A stretch of 64,000 nt of DNA, from NCBI RefSeq assembly GCF_019175385.1, contig NC_083337.1, positions 19,453,885-19,517,884 on the forward strand. Reading direction: 5' to 3'. Shown here piece by piece: positions 45,946 through 58,266 of this stretch. Position 1 is the first letter of the stretch. Each line of letters opens with the position of its first letter. This DNA is from Lycium barbarum. Its lineage: Eukaryota; Streptophyta; Magnoliopsida; Solanales; Solanaceae. The notes under the pieces are model-generated. The model saw nothing but the letters and a program-made list of their open reading frames with translations, made no database searches and had not been told where the DNA came from. The position numbers and the translations under genes were made by a program.

Positions 45946-47801
45946 TGTCAACACAACTTAATCCACGAATATCAATACAAAGAAATGATGCTATGGAGTG
46001 TAAACATAACTCATAAATGAAATGAAATAGTAAAATCTCGCACCCTCTTCGGAGTGGTTTTGAAAATCTAAATAGTAAAATCTCGCACCCCCTTCGGAGT
46101 GGTTCTGAAAATCTAAATAGTAAAATCTCGCACCCCCTTCGAAGTGGTTTTGAAAATCTAAATAGTAAAATCTAACTTTATGTTCCTTTAGTATAAAACT
46201 AATTTTCTCGAAATCATCGGTAAAACCATATGCATATAAATCAATTTTGTTTAGGACTCAACCGATAGGTACACTAATCGACACTTGAAGGATCATGAAC
46301 ACGTTTCGAGTCAATCCGAGTTAGCACAAGAAAGTTATGGACATTATTCATTATAGAAACCTCCATGAACGTTTCCAAAACAATCCGAGTTAGCATATGA
46401 AAGTTAGGAATGTTATTCATTATAGAAACCTCTACGAACATTTTCAAAACAATCCGAGACCATCCACGAAAGTTAGGGACATTACTACTTACAAAACTCT
46501 TTAAAAGAAAACAAGAACTCTTTATGATTTGCTTGTAATTCAATCGTACAATAAGTTCAACTATACTAAGTATACTCATATCAAGAAGTGAATAAGAATC
46601 ATTAACAAGCTCGGAATCAAGAATAGAGTTACCTCAAGATACGTGTCATAACTTACTTAGCTCTAGGACATGCCAAAAGAAAGAAAGGGTAAGCCTTACA
46701 TACCTGTTCCACGTCCTATTAGCTACGCTTATTTATCCAAGCTTGGTAGTCTACATTCAAAAGAATTTACACAATCATTAGATTCGTCGTCATACACTTG
46801 CCTTAGTTTCTCAAATAAATTCACTTACAATCTGCCGAAATTTCAGCAGCATCTCCCTTGTAAATATAACCAACCCCGAGAATCCAACTCGGCCAAATTA
46901 TCAACAACAATCCGAGAATTAAACTCGGCCAAATTATCAACAACAACACCAACAACCATATTGACAACTTCAACAATTAATTCAAAATGCATTCTAACAC
47001 TAGCAACCCTTTCTACTCAATTCGACGACATTTCGTTTATATTCAATTCAACCACATATAGTCAAGCCAACATCAATACTTACACATTTAAGCACTAGCC
47101 CGAGAGCTTCCAAACAAAACTCAAGAACACTCCAACAATTCGCGCAATGTTCAAAAACGGCCCAAACAATATACAACACCTCCCGAATCCTCTCAACTCA
47201 ACATAACCAACAACAACACATTCTTTCCTTCCAATTTCATGAAATATAACAACCACATGTTAACAATATCACTCATACAAACATAAGAAATCATTCTAAC
47301 GGCACATTAACTTCTACAACAACCCACAAACAATCACAACTTCATTTTAAGTCATCAAACCTTTATTTTCATCATGGAATCCACAACAACAACAATCAAT
47401 ATACTAAATAAAATCAATTCATCACTTCTTACCAACACACCCCTATTCGGCCACAACCCTTGCACATATATTTCATGAATTTCATCCATTTCTACATGAT
47501 ATAACATGCACAAATCATCCATAACACATGTAAAAGAAGATTGAATTCATACCTTTTTCATTTAACTCCTTAGCTCGGCTACGGTTGTGAATTGCACAAA
47601 TGAATGGTTTGATTGCTCCAACAACTAGTCCATGTTAATAAGGACCTCTCAATTGCTTGGAATCCTAGAATAAAATATTTTTTTTTGATCAATTTCCATG
47701 GGCTCAAGTTTTGGAACCATGGCCGAATGCCCTTCTCTTTTTTTTTTCTCCAAGGTTCTAGAGTTAGAAAAGATGACTAATAAATCTTGCTTGGTCATCA
47801 C

Positions 47802-47813
<12 letters not shown>

Positions 47814-47879
<66 letters not shown>
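47814..47879. repeat. (AT)n microsatellite, expanded in F 5' LTR
   Basis: About 66 bases, against about 24 at the same place in the 3' LTR (43408-43431). Confidence 0.93.
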
Positions 47880-47881
<2 letters not shown>

Positions 47882-48209
47882 GGCCCATATAAAATGAACA
47901 CATGCCCCACCTCATGGCTTGAGTCAATTGGCCAAGCCATGGGTGGGACCCACACCAAGCCACACGACCACTTGTGGCTTGTTGTGGTTCATGAAAAAAT
48001 AATTTTTTCCCAATTCCAAATTTTCCCTTAGCCTTCCTCAATAGTTCCGTGAACCACCTTGTGAATTTCCCTTTTTACTCTTAGCCTTTCTCAACATTTC
48101 CATACTAATAAACATCTTGTACATTAAAATAACTTTGGAAAATAGTCTTGCCTTTAACTTATTATGGTTCTCTTGAAATCTCCGAATGTACGATGTACGG
48201 GATATAACA

Positions 48210-48214
48210 TAGAA
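48210..48214. repeat. Target-site duplication TAGAA, right copy (element F)
   Basis: Second copy of 40371-40375. Confidence 0.93.
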
Positions 48215-48522
48215 TATCTTGAACTATGAACCTCTGTCAGAATAGTTTTAATCAAATCACCTATATGTGGCATGCAAACTCGCCTTTTAATCCGCAGCAC
48301 CCCCTCTTCGTCAATCACAGCCTCTTTGGTTTCAATGCAACACCTTGTCACGAATTTTACACAACTTAGCATCCTCAAACTTCTTAGCCTTAATATGCTC
48401 CAGAAATGATGACCGAGCCTCAACACAGGCCAACACCCTGCCCGTGTTAGAAATATGCAGCCTCATAAAACTGCAAGCTGCGATGGTCAGTGTATACCTC
48501 ACAGTGGACACCATACAATTAG
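48215..48522 (-). pseudogene. RNase H tail and integrase zinc-finger start, element E
   Basis: Minus-sense translation shows the start of the integrase N-terminal domain (EGVLRIKRRVCMPHIGDL, then TEVHSSRYS), running up to the F insertion. On the other side, pieces of RNase H (YGVH-like and YT-DH-like) run up to solo LTR J. Frames change several times. Confidence 0.8.
48518..48522. repeat. Target-site duplication ATTAG, left copy (solo LTR J)
   Basis: Compares with AGTAG at 51272-51276, one mismatch. Host pol sequence is continuous across the insertion. Confidence 0.8.
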
Positions 48523-51271
48523 TGTCACTATCCAAATCGGAGGGCCGCGACTGACACCTGAGACCCTACTCGATTGAGTGCCATACTACCATTCTATTCA
48601 TAAGTCACACCTTTTTGTGAACCTTTACATTATGAAATGATGCTCCCGTTAAGTAAAACATGAAAACTTTTTAATAGAACACTTTCATCATGTCAGGGAC
48701 TTCTCCCTTATCATTTAGTCAAAGAAAACATTTAGTCACAATAAAATCTTTAAATCAATACATATGAACATATCGACCTATGTGGCCGCCTTACACAATT
48801 GTCGACATCTCGATGCACTATCTACAAGACACTGTCTGTAGAGTCTCTAACATAAGCCAAGATACCATAACATAGGTCGGAACAGGGCCCCGATATACCC
48901 ATAATGCGTATGACACACATATATATACATATGTACTCCAACTCAGCAATACTCCGAACAGAAATGGAGTTCACCAAACCAGCTGGTAGCCCGGGAACAT
49001 CCTATAGCGAGTGTCATCTACTCATTTGTCTGCACCTGTGTGGCATGAAACGCAGTGGCCCCAGGCAAAGGGATGTCAGTACGAATAATATACCGAGTAT
49101 GTGAGGCAGAAATTAAACAACATATCAAGATTTAAAGGATAAGGAGAATGTAGGAGTCAACCTGTACCTGTGAATGTCGCTAAGGGCCATGAATTTGCAT
49201 AATGTACTTTTGAAAACATGCATCTATGTATATACACATTTACCCATTCGCTCCTTCAAGCTTCGCCCCATCGGGCATCATATCATAATGGCCCCATTCG
49301 GCAGCTTGGGCATCTCAATCATCATATACTCGCTGATTAGATGGGTTGCGTATATAACGCCATAGCCCTTTCTTCTTCCACCAACAAATTATGTCATACA
49401 TATGTAAAACATCAAAAGGCTCCCTTCGGAGAAACTTTTAGTTCAAAATGGGAACTTCTTCCCCCTTTTCATTTGTCTCCTTCGAGACTTAAAAATCAAA
49501 TATGAAATGTATATGAATAAAGAAACCTCCTGAATTCCCCCTTCGGGGTTTAGACACCATTATGGAAACATACGACTTGCGGATGCCCCTTTGGGACTTA
49601 AGAAGTCAAGGAACAATCATAAAAGGTCTACAGGAACATCAAAGACTGAATTACTCCTAGTGCTTCTAAGAGTAGGGTAATATGGAAGCTCGCTTACTCG
49701 TTTGTTCGTTCATATCATAGGATAATGCCAAAATGAAAGAAAGGATAACCTTAAAATACCTTTTTTTGTCGCCTTAACTTTAACTACTCAACACTTGTCC
49801 TCCCAAGCTCATAAATCTATATTCAAGAGAATTCATACTATTGTTAGGGTTATCGTCATATGCTTATCTTAAGCCTTCAATTTAAATCTTTTTAGAATCT
49901 GCCAAAATTCGGGCAGCATATCCCCTGTTTATATCCCTACCCCGAAATCACAATACCAACAACCAAAAACAACAATAACAACACTAACATCAACAACATC
50001 ATTATCAATACCAATATACTCCATTCAATCCCAAAACTTCTTTTCATAATCAATCCATAATAACAACTTCACAGCCCCTTATACACTCGTATACGACAAT
50101 TCCTTAACATCATTATTGTCCCTCATAATAAGATTATACTCAAAACATACTAATAATTATAACTCAAATAAATTCACAATTCAAAATATCATCAAATGCA
50201 TATTTGAACTTTCCTCCAACTTTCTTCTCCTCAACGCTTAACATCATTACCAAACTAACTCATAAACATGAAACTAATATGAAATCTTACCTCAAAATTC
50301 AAGAACACTTCAATTCCATGGTTTCTCCACCTTAAAAATACTCACCCAACATCTTCAAGAAGAGGAGACAAGTGTAGACCTCACTTGGAAACCCTTAACC
50401 ACTTTAATCTTTACTTTGATCCTTGGTTTAGGCTTGGAAATATGTTGGAATATGTTTGGAGAACTTTCTAGGACTTCCTAGGACTTGGGGCTATGCTAAA
50501 AATGAAATAAAATGACCAAAATTCTCATATAGACTTGTACGAATATATGCGCTTGTTGTAGAAGTTGGAAGAATGTTTTAGAGGATTTGGGATATGTTTA
50601 GAGAGGTTTGGACATTAGATGAATGTAGTGGAAAATTCTAGAGAGGTATGGAGGTGAGAGATGGTGAAAAATGGATGAAAAATGATGAGTCAGAGGGGTA
50701 TTTCTAGGTGTGTGGGTCAGATTAGGCTCCATTGGGCCGAATTAGTGGGCCTTAGGTGAGTTTCTAGAGAATTCGCGTAGATTCGTAAGCTTCTGGCAGT
50801 CCGTCTTAAAATGCTCATAACTCTCTACTCCAATGTCGTTTTGACGAACGGTTTGTGCGTTATAAACTAGACTTCCTGAACTTCAATTTAGGGTTTTGTT
50901 TCACTTCAAAACTCCTGATATACTACGAGATATATCCCTCTAAAGTTGACCCAAAGTTTCTGTCTAAAATTCTGCCAACCTTTTCCAAATTTTCGACAAA
51001 CTTATTTTCTTCGATTTGCTTGGTCCCGGAATCTTCCGAAACTCTCCATACATGATATTTATCATTAATTATACGTGATAATGGTCATGTCCTTTGGTTC
51101 CAAGGTTGTCCTTGCCGGTTACGACTTACGAGATCATAATTTATCCTTTACCTCATTGTTACGCATTTCTCATGGCTTGTACCTTCCAAAACTTCGTGGG
51201 ACGTCTCTGATACTCCATTAGTACGGTGAAATATGTGGCATGCTCATGCTCTGAAAGTGCGAGGTGTAACA
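48523..51271 (-). mobile_element. Solo LTR J inside element E's RNase H region
   Basis: 2749 bp from TGTCACTATCC to GAGGTGTAACA with no internal part. Same family as solo LTR N, opposite orientation. Bases 49255-49640 carry several TTCG hairpins (CCTTCGGAG, CCCCCTTCGGGG) in the position homologous to N 29500-29965. No gene is evident inside. Confidence 0.9.
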
Positions 51272-52502
51272 AGTAGTGCCTCCATATTTTCAACGCGAAC
51301 ACCATCGCCGCCAATTCTAAGTGATGAGTAGGATGGTTCTTCTCATGCACTTCCAACTGTCGAGAAGCATAAGCAGTCACCTTCTTTTCCTGCATCAAAA
51401 CTGCACTCAAACCATAACGTGAAGCATCACAATAAATAATAAAATTCTTGCTCTTCACGGGTAATGCTAGATTAGGCGCTGTAGTCAACAATGTCTTGAA
51501 CTTTTGAAAGCTCTTCTCACACTCATCGGATCATTAAAACGGTAGCTCTTTCTGAGTCAAACGGTTCAAATGAGAAGCAATAGAGGCGAACCCTTTCACA
51601 AACCGACGATAATAGCCAGCCAGACCCACGAATCTACAGATTTTGATCACTGATGTAGGCCTAGCCATTCCCTGACTGCTTGAATTTTCTACGGATCTAC
51701 CATAATACCTTCCTTCGAAATTACATGCCCCAAGAAGGACACAGAAGACAACCAGAATTCACACTTGGAGAATTTAGCATACAACCTCTTCTCCCGTAAT
51801 TCCCTAAGGGTAATCCTCAAATGTTTCTCATGCTCCTCCTTACTTCTAGAATATACCAGGATACCATCAATGAACACTATCACAAAAGAATTTAGAAAGG
51901 GCTTAAAAACACTGTTCATCAAATCCATAAACGCATCTGGGGCATTAGTAAGCCCGAAAGACATAACCAAGAACTCATAGTGCCTATACTTGGTCCTGAA
52001 AGCTAGTTAGGAACATCCTCTGCCCGAATCTTCAACAGGTGATACCCTGACCTTAAGTTAATTTTAGAGAGCACAGAAGCCTGTAACTGATCAAACAAGT
52101 CATCAATACGGGGAATGGGATACTTGTTTCGGACAGTCACCTTATTCAATTGACAGTAATCAATACACATACGCATAGACCTATATTCTTTTTAACAAAC
52201 AATACAAGAGTACTCCAAGGAGAGGCACTACGGCGAATAAAACGCTTACTCAAAATATCTTGCAACTGTTCTTTCAATTTCCTGAGTTTTGTTGGTGCCA
52301 TCCTATAAGGTGGAATAGAGATAGGATGAGTCCCTAGGTCTAAATCAATCCAAAAATCAATGTCATGGTTAGGTGGCATACTCGGTAAGTCCACGGGAGA
52401 CACATCCGCAAACTCACATTCCACTGGAACTGAATTAATAGATGGAGTATCTACACTGGTGTCATGGATGTGTGCCAAATAAGCTAGACAACCCTTATTC
52501 AC
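51272..52502 (-). pseudogene. Reverse transcriptase and RNase H remnant, element E
   Basis: Three frames together show [20 protein letters not shown] and [12 protein letters not shown] (52146-52502), then [17 protein letters not shown] and FIDGILVYS (51689-51970), then RNase [12 protein letters not shown] with KIWRHYL (51272-51491). The catalytic FIDD box reads FIDG, so the second catalytic Asp is lost. Frameshifts lie near 51980-52145 and 51492-51690. The enzyme would be dead even without them. Confidence 0.9.
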
Positions 52503-52950
52503 TAGCTCCTAGCACAAACGAAGGATATGACTTTCTTAGGGAGGGCACTAAGGTTACCCTTCCACTTAAGTCTAGGTGCTCGAGCATAGCTAAGGTAACA
52601 TTTTTAGAGTGACAATCAAGAATGGCATAATGCGGTGACAACCAACTCATGCCCAAAATGACATCGAACTCTACCATATCCAGGATTATCAAATCTGTCA
52701 AAGTACTATACCCCATAAATGTAATCGTAAAAGAAGGATAGACGCTATCTACCACCACCAAATCCCCAACCAGAGTAGATACATAAATAGGGGCATCAAG
52801 AGGATCACACATCATATCCAAACTCACAGCAAAATATGTAGACATATAAGAAAAAGTAGAGCCTAGATCAAATAAAACAGAAGCCATTTGGTCACAAACT
52901 GAGATAGTACCTGTAGTGACAACATCAGAGGCCTCAGTTTCAAATCTACC
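52495..52950 (-). pseudogene. Aspartic protease remnant, element E
   Basis: The frame at 52495-52887 starts at the active-site loop, VLFDLGSTFSYMS (Leu in the usual DTGS/DPGS position), and continues to VEFDVILGMSWLSPHYAILDC, the second conserved protease block. The upstream linker (GTISVCDQ) continues to about 52950 in the same frame. Confidence 0.87.
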
Positions 52951-54430
52951 TGGGAAAGCGTAAAAATGACTACGCCTTTCTGTAGCCAGTGAACCATGGC
53001 GATTACCCTGTCCAATCTGAGCCCTACCCCTATCGGGCTGCTATCCACCTATGCCTGCCTGAGGACCGCCTCGGTTAGGCTGAACGCCACCCCTACTCGC
53101 GGTGTGGCCTCTACACCCTACCGGTGTATGGTCCTTACCCACCCTGTCTGGTGCAAATGGAGCTTAGAGAGCTTGATACTGAGTCCCCTATCCACCCTTT
53201 CTGAGTCTGGGTAATACCTCTTAATATACCTTACCTCACCATACTCGTAAAATGCATAGTCCAGCATAGGTCGCTGAACAAAATCTGATGAAGCAATATA
53301 GCCCCTATGCTGACTGAAAGCTTGATAATTTGCCCCTGATGGGCCCCTAACAGCTGCATAGCGGATTGAACCGGACGTCCTGAATACACCTGTGAACTCT
53401 GACCCCTCGTGAAGGAGTTGCTGAAATTCCCACCCCTTCGGGATTTCTTCTCTATCTGTTTTGCATGGCTCTCCTGTGTAATCCCCTCAACAACATGGAC
53501 GTGCTTCACTACCTCCTAGAATGAAACCCCAGTGGCTACAAGCTGGAGAGCTGATAGGTGAAGTCCGGTGTTCAACCCTTTCACGAAATGCCTGATCCTC
53601 CCCCCCCCCCTAGTAGGTAACAACTAAAGAGCATATCGAGACAAAGAATGGAAACGAGACTCGTACACAGCAACAAACGAGTTCCCCTGATCAATATTAG
53701 CAAACTCATCTTTCCTTCTGTCCCTCACAGTACGCGAGACATACTTATCTAGGAACACTGAATAGAATTGAACCCAAGTCAATGAAGGTGACCCAGCTGG
53801 CCTGCACTCCACATATGCCCTCCACCATAACTTGGCATCATCCAAGAACTGGAAGGTCACAAATTTCACACCGTACTTGTCCACAACCCTCATCTTATGG
53901 AGCCTCTCATGACAGTCTATTATGAACTCGTACGCATCCTCTGACTCAGTACCATAGAATACCGGAGGCTTCATTTAGTAAACCTCTACAACTAATCATG
54001 CTCCTTACCAGTCATTACCAACACTGCTAATGGCCTCGAAAAAGCCTCAAAACCCAGAACTTTATCCAAGTGAGGTGCCACTGCTGCGGCATGCTGAACT
54101 CCCGGAGCCTGAACTTTATTCGAACCTGGGGCTGTTATCCTTGCGCCTCTGCCTGTTGGAACGGTTGGTATAGCCCCGACCTATGCTAGCCTAAGCTACC
54201 AATTCAGCACCTGTGCTATCGCATCTGGTATACTAGGAGTAACTGTATTCTTTGGCGGAACTAGTACTGCCGCTGCTGGGCCGGTGTGGTTGCATCTCCC
54301 ACGGCCTCATTTAGAGCCACTGGAGGCACGGGGCCAACTACTGCGACTCCGCCCCAGTTGGGGCCGCCCCTCTACCACGTCCCCTGCCTCCACCTCTGCC
54401 TTTGGCTGCTGCCGCACGTGTTCTCGCCAT
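52951..54430 (-). pseudogene. gag remnant of element E
   Basis: The start at 54430 gives MARTRAAAAKGRGGGRGRGR, a basic Gly/Arg N terminus unlike B's lysine-rich start. The capsid domain is clear at 53624-53974: PPVFYGTESEDAYEFI, DDAKLWWRAYVE, then FYSVFLDKYV and YESRFHSLSRYAL. The zinc knuckle at 53208-53255 has lost all four metal ligands. A run of 11 C lies at 53600-53610, where the frame changes. No functional Gag is possible. Confidence 0.87.
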
Positions 54431-54629
54431 CTGCAATAGGATGAAGGATAGTCAAATACCAATTTGAATAATCCAGATACCAATTGGAATCAAGTAGCAC
54501 GAAAGAAAGAAAGAAAAGGCTATTTTCCTAGTGTCCGGTAGCATCTCAAAGATAAGTACAGACGTCTCCGTACCGATCTGCAATAATTCTACTAGACATG
54601 TCTTGTACGACGAGATCGATGAACCTAAA
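54431..54629 (-). other. Untranslated leader of element E
   Basis: Lies between gag start and PBS. It shows only weak resemblance to the A/B/C/F leaders (a TTCTACTAGACA block near 54587). Confidence 0.5.
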
Positions 54630-54641
54630 GCTCTGATACCA
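54630..54641 (-). other. Primer-binding site of element E (tRNA-iMet type)
   Basis: Perfect TGGTATCAGAGC on the minus strand, four bases from the LTR edge at 54646. Confidence 0.93.
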
Positions 54642-54645
54642 ACTC

Positions 54646-56986
54646 TGTCACGACTCAACCCGCCATGACTGGCACCCATGCTAACTCCTAGTGGGCTAAC
54701 CAATACATAAGTCATCTATTCATTTAAGTCCATTTTTATATTAACTAATTCAATCAGTTATTAAACATTCAAGCACAAGATAAAATCCAATTAAGTCATG
54801 CCATAAAACAATGAAGTAAATGAGGAAGTTCTAACTATTACAAACCCCATAATTTGAAAGTCACAGTACAAGGTCTCTAATCTCAAACATGTCTAAGGAA
54901 TGTAATCTGTCTAACTAAGTAATCAACAATGTCCGGAATAGAAATAGACATCATAAAGAAGATCTTCGGGAGGCCTAACATGGGAAGAAAGTCACCTTAA
55001 ATTTGTCAGCAAAGAATGCAGCAAGGTAGTATCAATACAAACATTATGTACCGGTAGATATCATAGGTCGACTAAGATTAGTATCATGCATACATCATAA
55101 AATTAATAAAATAAACAAGCCAACCAACAACAAGAAATCAAAAATCCAACAACAAGTCAACCTAGGGATATTACGAATCAAGTCACCTAAAAATATCAAG
55201 AATAAATTCAATAGAAGCAATAACTGAAAATAAATCCACCAACAATAACCGTATACACATTGTACACACATGCTAACTGATGTCATTGCTCAGTAGTCAT
55301 AACTTGCAGGGGACCCATGGTGTCCATATACCATTGGTTCCGGATATTTATCGGACTTGAGCCATAAATCCTCCGCTCCGATAAAAACCTCGGACGCGGT
55401 CCATGTTATGTACCACTCGTATCTGGAACGAACCTCGGACCACAAGCCCATAATCTAGGCCACATCCTCACCCCGATCAAATGTGCCTTTTCATATACAT
55501 ATATATATAGACACACATCAGTATTTCTTGTCCTCTTATTTTCAATACTCGAATCATTATTTTGTATCAGAGTTTCACCGTGAAGATCATATGAGCTTCT
55601 CACCACAACAACATCAACTGTAGGTTCAACAAAATGAATTGTGGCACGAAGCTCACACAGTCACTCAATCAATTGCATATAGGAGTTCAACCACACACAT
55701 ATCATGTTTAAAGACTAGTCATGCTTTCTCCCATCGAATTCACACACATACAATCAACTAATGAAAGTCTAACTCAAGTAGACCGTAACCTACCTCAAAC
55801 GTAGAGCTAGAACAATGAGAATCACCTCGCAACAGCCTTTCCCTTCCGTAAAGCCTCGAAACGCTCAAAGTCTAGAAATTAGAATACCCAATTAGTCATA
55901 ATTACTCTAGTCACAAAATCAATTCAAGAACCATTCTCATGGGCGAATAATTTCTGGGTGTAAAACAACCTAACAATGGCCTTAGTAACCACCAATCATC
56001 AATTTATAAAGATATCTAATCAAAGCATCAATTACAATTAGTTTCCATGGTCAAGCTACCATTTTGATGAAACCCTAACTCTCAATTTCACTTAGTTCAT
56101 GGCCCTAATGGTTCAATTCATGATTAAAAGGTGTTAACCTAATCCATTAGACAATAAACACATGATAACAATCATAAACCATTAATTATAGAAGGTCTAT
56201 TAGGTTCTAGGGTTACTATTACTATTTAACCATTGGAGACCCATAAAAGGGATCATAATCATGCAGATGATAACGTAATGATTGAAGGGAATTTTTAAGA
56301 CTTACCTCTCAAGAATATTCTTTCCCTAGCTTGGAAATTCGCCCTAGGTGCTTGTGGGGAACTGTTTTGGAATTTTATGAATAAAGAATTCAGAACTAAA
56401 CGTTTAAAACCCGGCTACTATTTTTCGCTGACCGCTACAACGGTCGTTATGCCACCATGGCGGTCTCGCTATAGCCGGCAAGTGCCCACCGTAGCGGACC
56501 ATAACAAATTTGTCCCTCCGCTGTGGCGAGCTTAAACCCACTACAGCGGTGCAGTGCCCGCCATAGCGGACACCCCGATTCCCAAATGAACACGGCGACG
56601 AGAGGCCAGCTGCTATAGCAATCCCGCCGCAGGGTACACTCCCCGCCACAGCGGTACTACTGAGGCCGTAAGCTCACAATTTTCTAAATTTTCAACTCTA
56701 CTAACTAACATTTCATTTGAGGCCTCGGAAACACAATCAAAATATGCACATAGACATAAAAACACCATACGGACTCACCCGTGGCCTCATAATTCCCAAC
56801 AGAGTTCTAATTTCCTACGTCTCCCCCCGATGGACTCAACACACTCAAACAGCAATCACAAACAAGTCCAAATTTCAGTTCTTAGACTTATACAATCGAG
56901 TTTCTATTAGCTCGTTCTACCCTTGAAAAGGTTCTATTTGGTAGGGTGATCCTATATTCTCCATAACAACCGGGAGGGTAATTACA
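54646..56986 (-). repeat. 5' LTR of element E
   Basis: 2341 bp from TGTCACGACTCAACC to GGGTAATTACA. A palindrome array on CCGCTATAGCGG/CCGCCATAGCGG lies at 56430-56665. The right TSD copy would be TAAGG (56987-56991); its partner was lost with the outer end of the 3' LTR. Confidence 0.9.
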
Positions 56987-57310
56987 TAAGGCGTAACCTA
57001 ACTCGATGCCAGTTAGTGCCACGAACCGCCAAACCTGAGCCTTGCTCTTCCGAGGTGCCTTGGATCGTTCGTCGTCTAACAATTAGCAATTCTAAGTAAG
57101 AAATGACTACCATAAACTACCTAATTGGAAGAAGAATCGATTCAGAAAAAGTTAATCAAAATACCAAAAATACCCCTAGCGAGTCACAAGGGCAAAACGG
57201 GAAATTAAGGGTGAAGTCACCTTACCCACAATCTCATTAGTCAATGTCCTTAATCACATGAAGTTCTAATCCCAAATGATACCTCAATTTCAATAAATCA
57301 ACCAACCCCC

Positions 57311-57341
<31 letters not shown>

Positions 57342-58266
57342 AAAAACTAGCAAGAACCTTTATTTCTAGGATGTGATTCAAGAACTCAAAAGAAGATTCA
57401 AGCCTAGAAGTTAATAATCCTTAGATTATGTATTAGAAATCAAAATTTACCTAACTCAAATTGATTAAGGGAGGTTTAAATCAAACTAAGGGTTTATAGA
57501 CCCTTCTTCCCCAAAATTCGTACAAGGACAACCATGGAAGCTTATGTAGAATATGTAGAAAAGGAATACAAGAATAGGGAGATGAGAACTTATCCCAAAG
57601 ATGCCTCCACCAAGACGCTCTTCAAGAATTACCCTAATTGCTTTTAGAATTAGGTTTAGGTGTTTGGGACTAATGATTCAAACTTAGGAAGATAAGATAA
57701 GGATCTGGTCCCGTCGATCCGCCACTGTGGTCACGAGATCGCCATGGTAGTCCAACCCTAGCAGTCAACCATTTGCCATGGCAAAAATTCATGAATGCAT
57801 AAGCCCTCGCCATGGCGGTTCCGTTATGGCGGCACTAAGCCTGCCATGGCGAAAACACCAGAAACTAGAAAATCTGGTCTTTCACAAGTTAATCCTAAAA
57901 TCCCGACATCAATCTGAGGCCTCCCGTACACAAACCAGATATGCACACACACGTTAAAACACGTTATAAACTCACTCGTGGCCTCAAAATTCCCAACGGA
58001 GGTCTAATTTATCAAGTCAACCCCCAAACTGACCAAAATGCAACCAAACGCCTTGGGACCTGAATCATCCACTCCCCTAAGTCATAATCAATCCTCAGGG
58101 CCTCACAAAATAGACGAAAATCTTAAAAAGCTCCGTTTATCCAAAAATCAACTATTGGTCAAACGCTTTCACTTAAGATTCTAAATCCTTTAGTTTTAAT
58201 TAGAACTGCTCTGTAATCTCGGGAATTGGTCAAAAAAAGGACATAACGACCTAACGGGTCGTTTTG
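56987..58266 (-). repeat. LTR K fragment
   Basis: Related to H and I: it ends AACGACCTAACGGGTCGTT near 58262 and carries CATGGCGG/CCGCCATGG palindromes at 57710-57850. Element E inserted at or beside its left part. It contains a 26-base C run followed by 15 A (57306-57346). No coding potential. Confidence 0.65.
57306..57346. repeat. Poly-C (26) / poly-A (15) tract
   Basis: An uninterrupted C run followed directly by an A run. Confidence 0.95.

Larger units (their letters stand above)
40376..48209 (-). mobile_element. Element F: non-autonomous LTR retrotransposon (LARD-like)
   Basis: Two LTRs of 3386 and 3428 bp surround an internal region of only 1020 bp that lacks gag and pol. PPT, PBS and a leader related to those of A-C remain, so it has the cis signals but needs enzymes from another element. 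It has a perfect TAGAA duplication. In the first ~560 bp the LTRs differ at about 12 sites (about 2%), so insertion is recent compared with its host E. Confidence 0.92.
44782..48209 (-). repeat. 5' LTR of element F
   Basis: Sister of 40376-43761. Length differences come from the minisatellite (about 12 against 13 units), the 46-bp repeat (three against two) and the (AT)n tract (about 66 against 24 bases). Confidence 0.93.
37413..56986 (-). mobile_element. Element E: old Ty3/gypsy retrotransposon with two insertions in pol
   Basis: Order in minus sense: 5' LTR (54646-56986), PBS, leader, gag, protease, RT, RNase H (cut by solo LTR J), integrase zinc finger (cut by element F), integrase core, 3' LTR (truncated at its outer end). 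The two LTRs differ by more than 10% in the region I compared (38451-38650 against 56385-56560). The protein sequences form a different family from B. All coding parts are broken. Confidence 0.9.
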
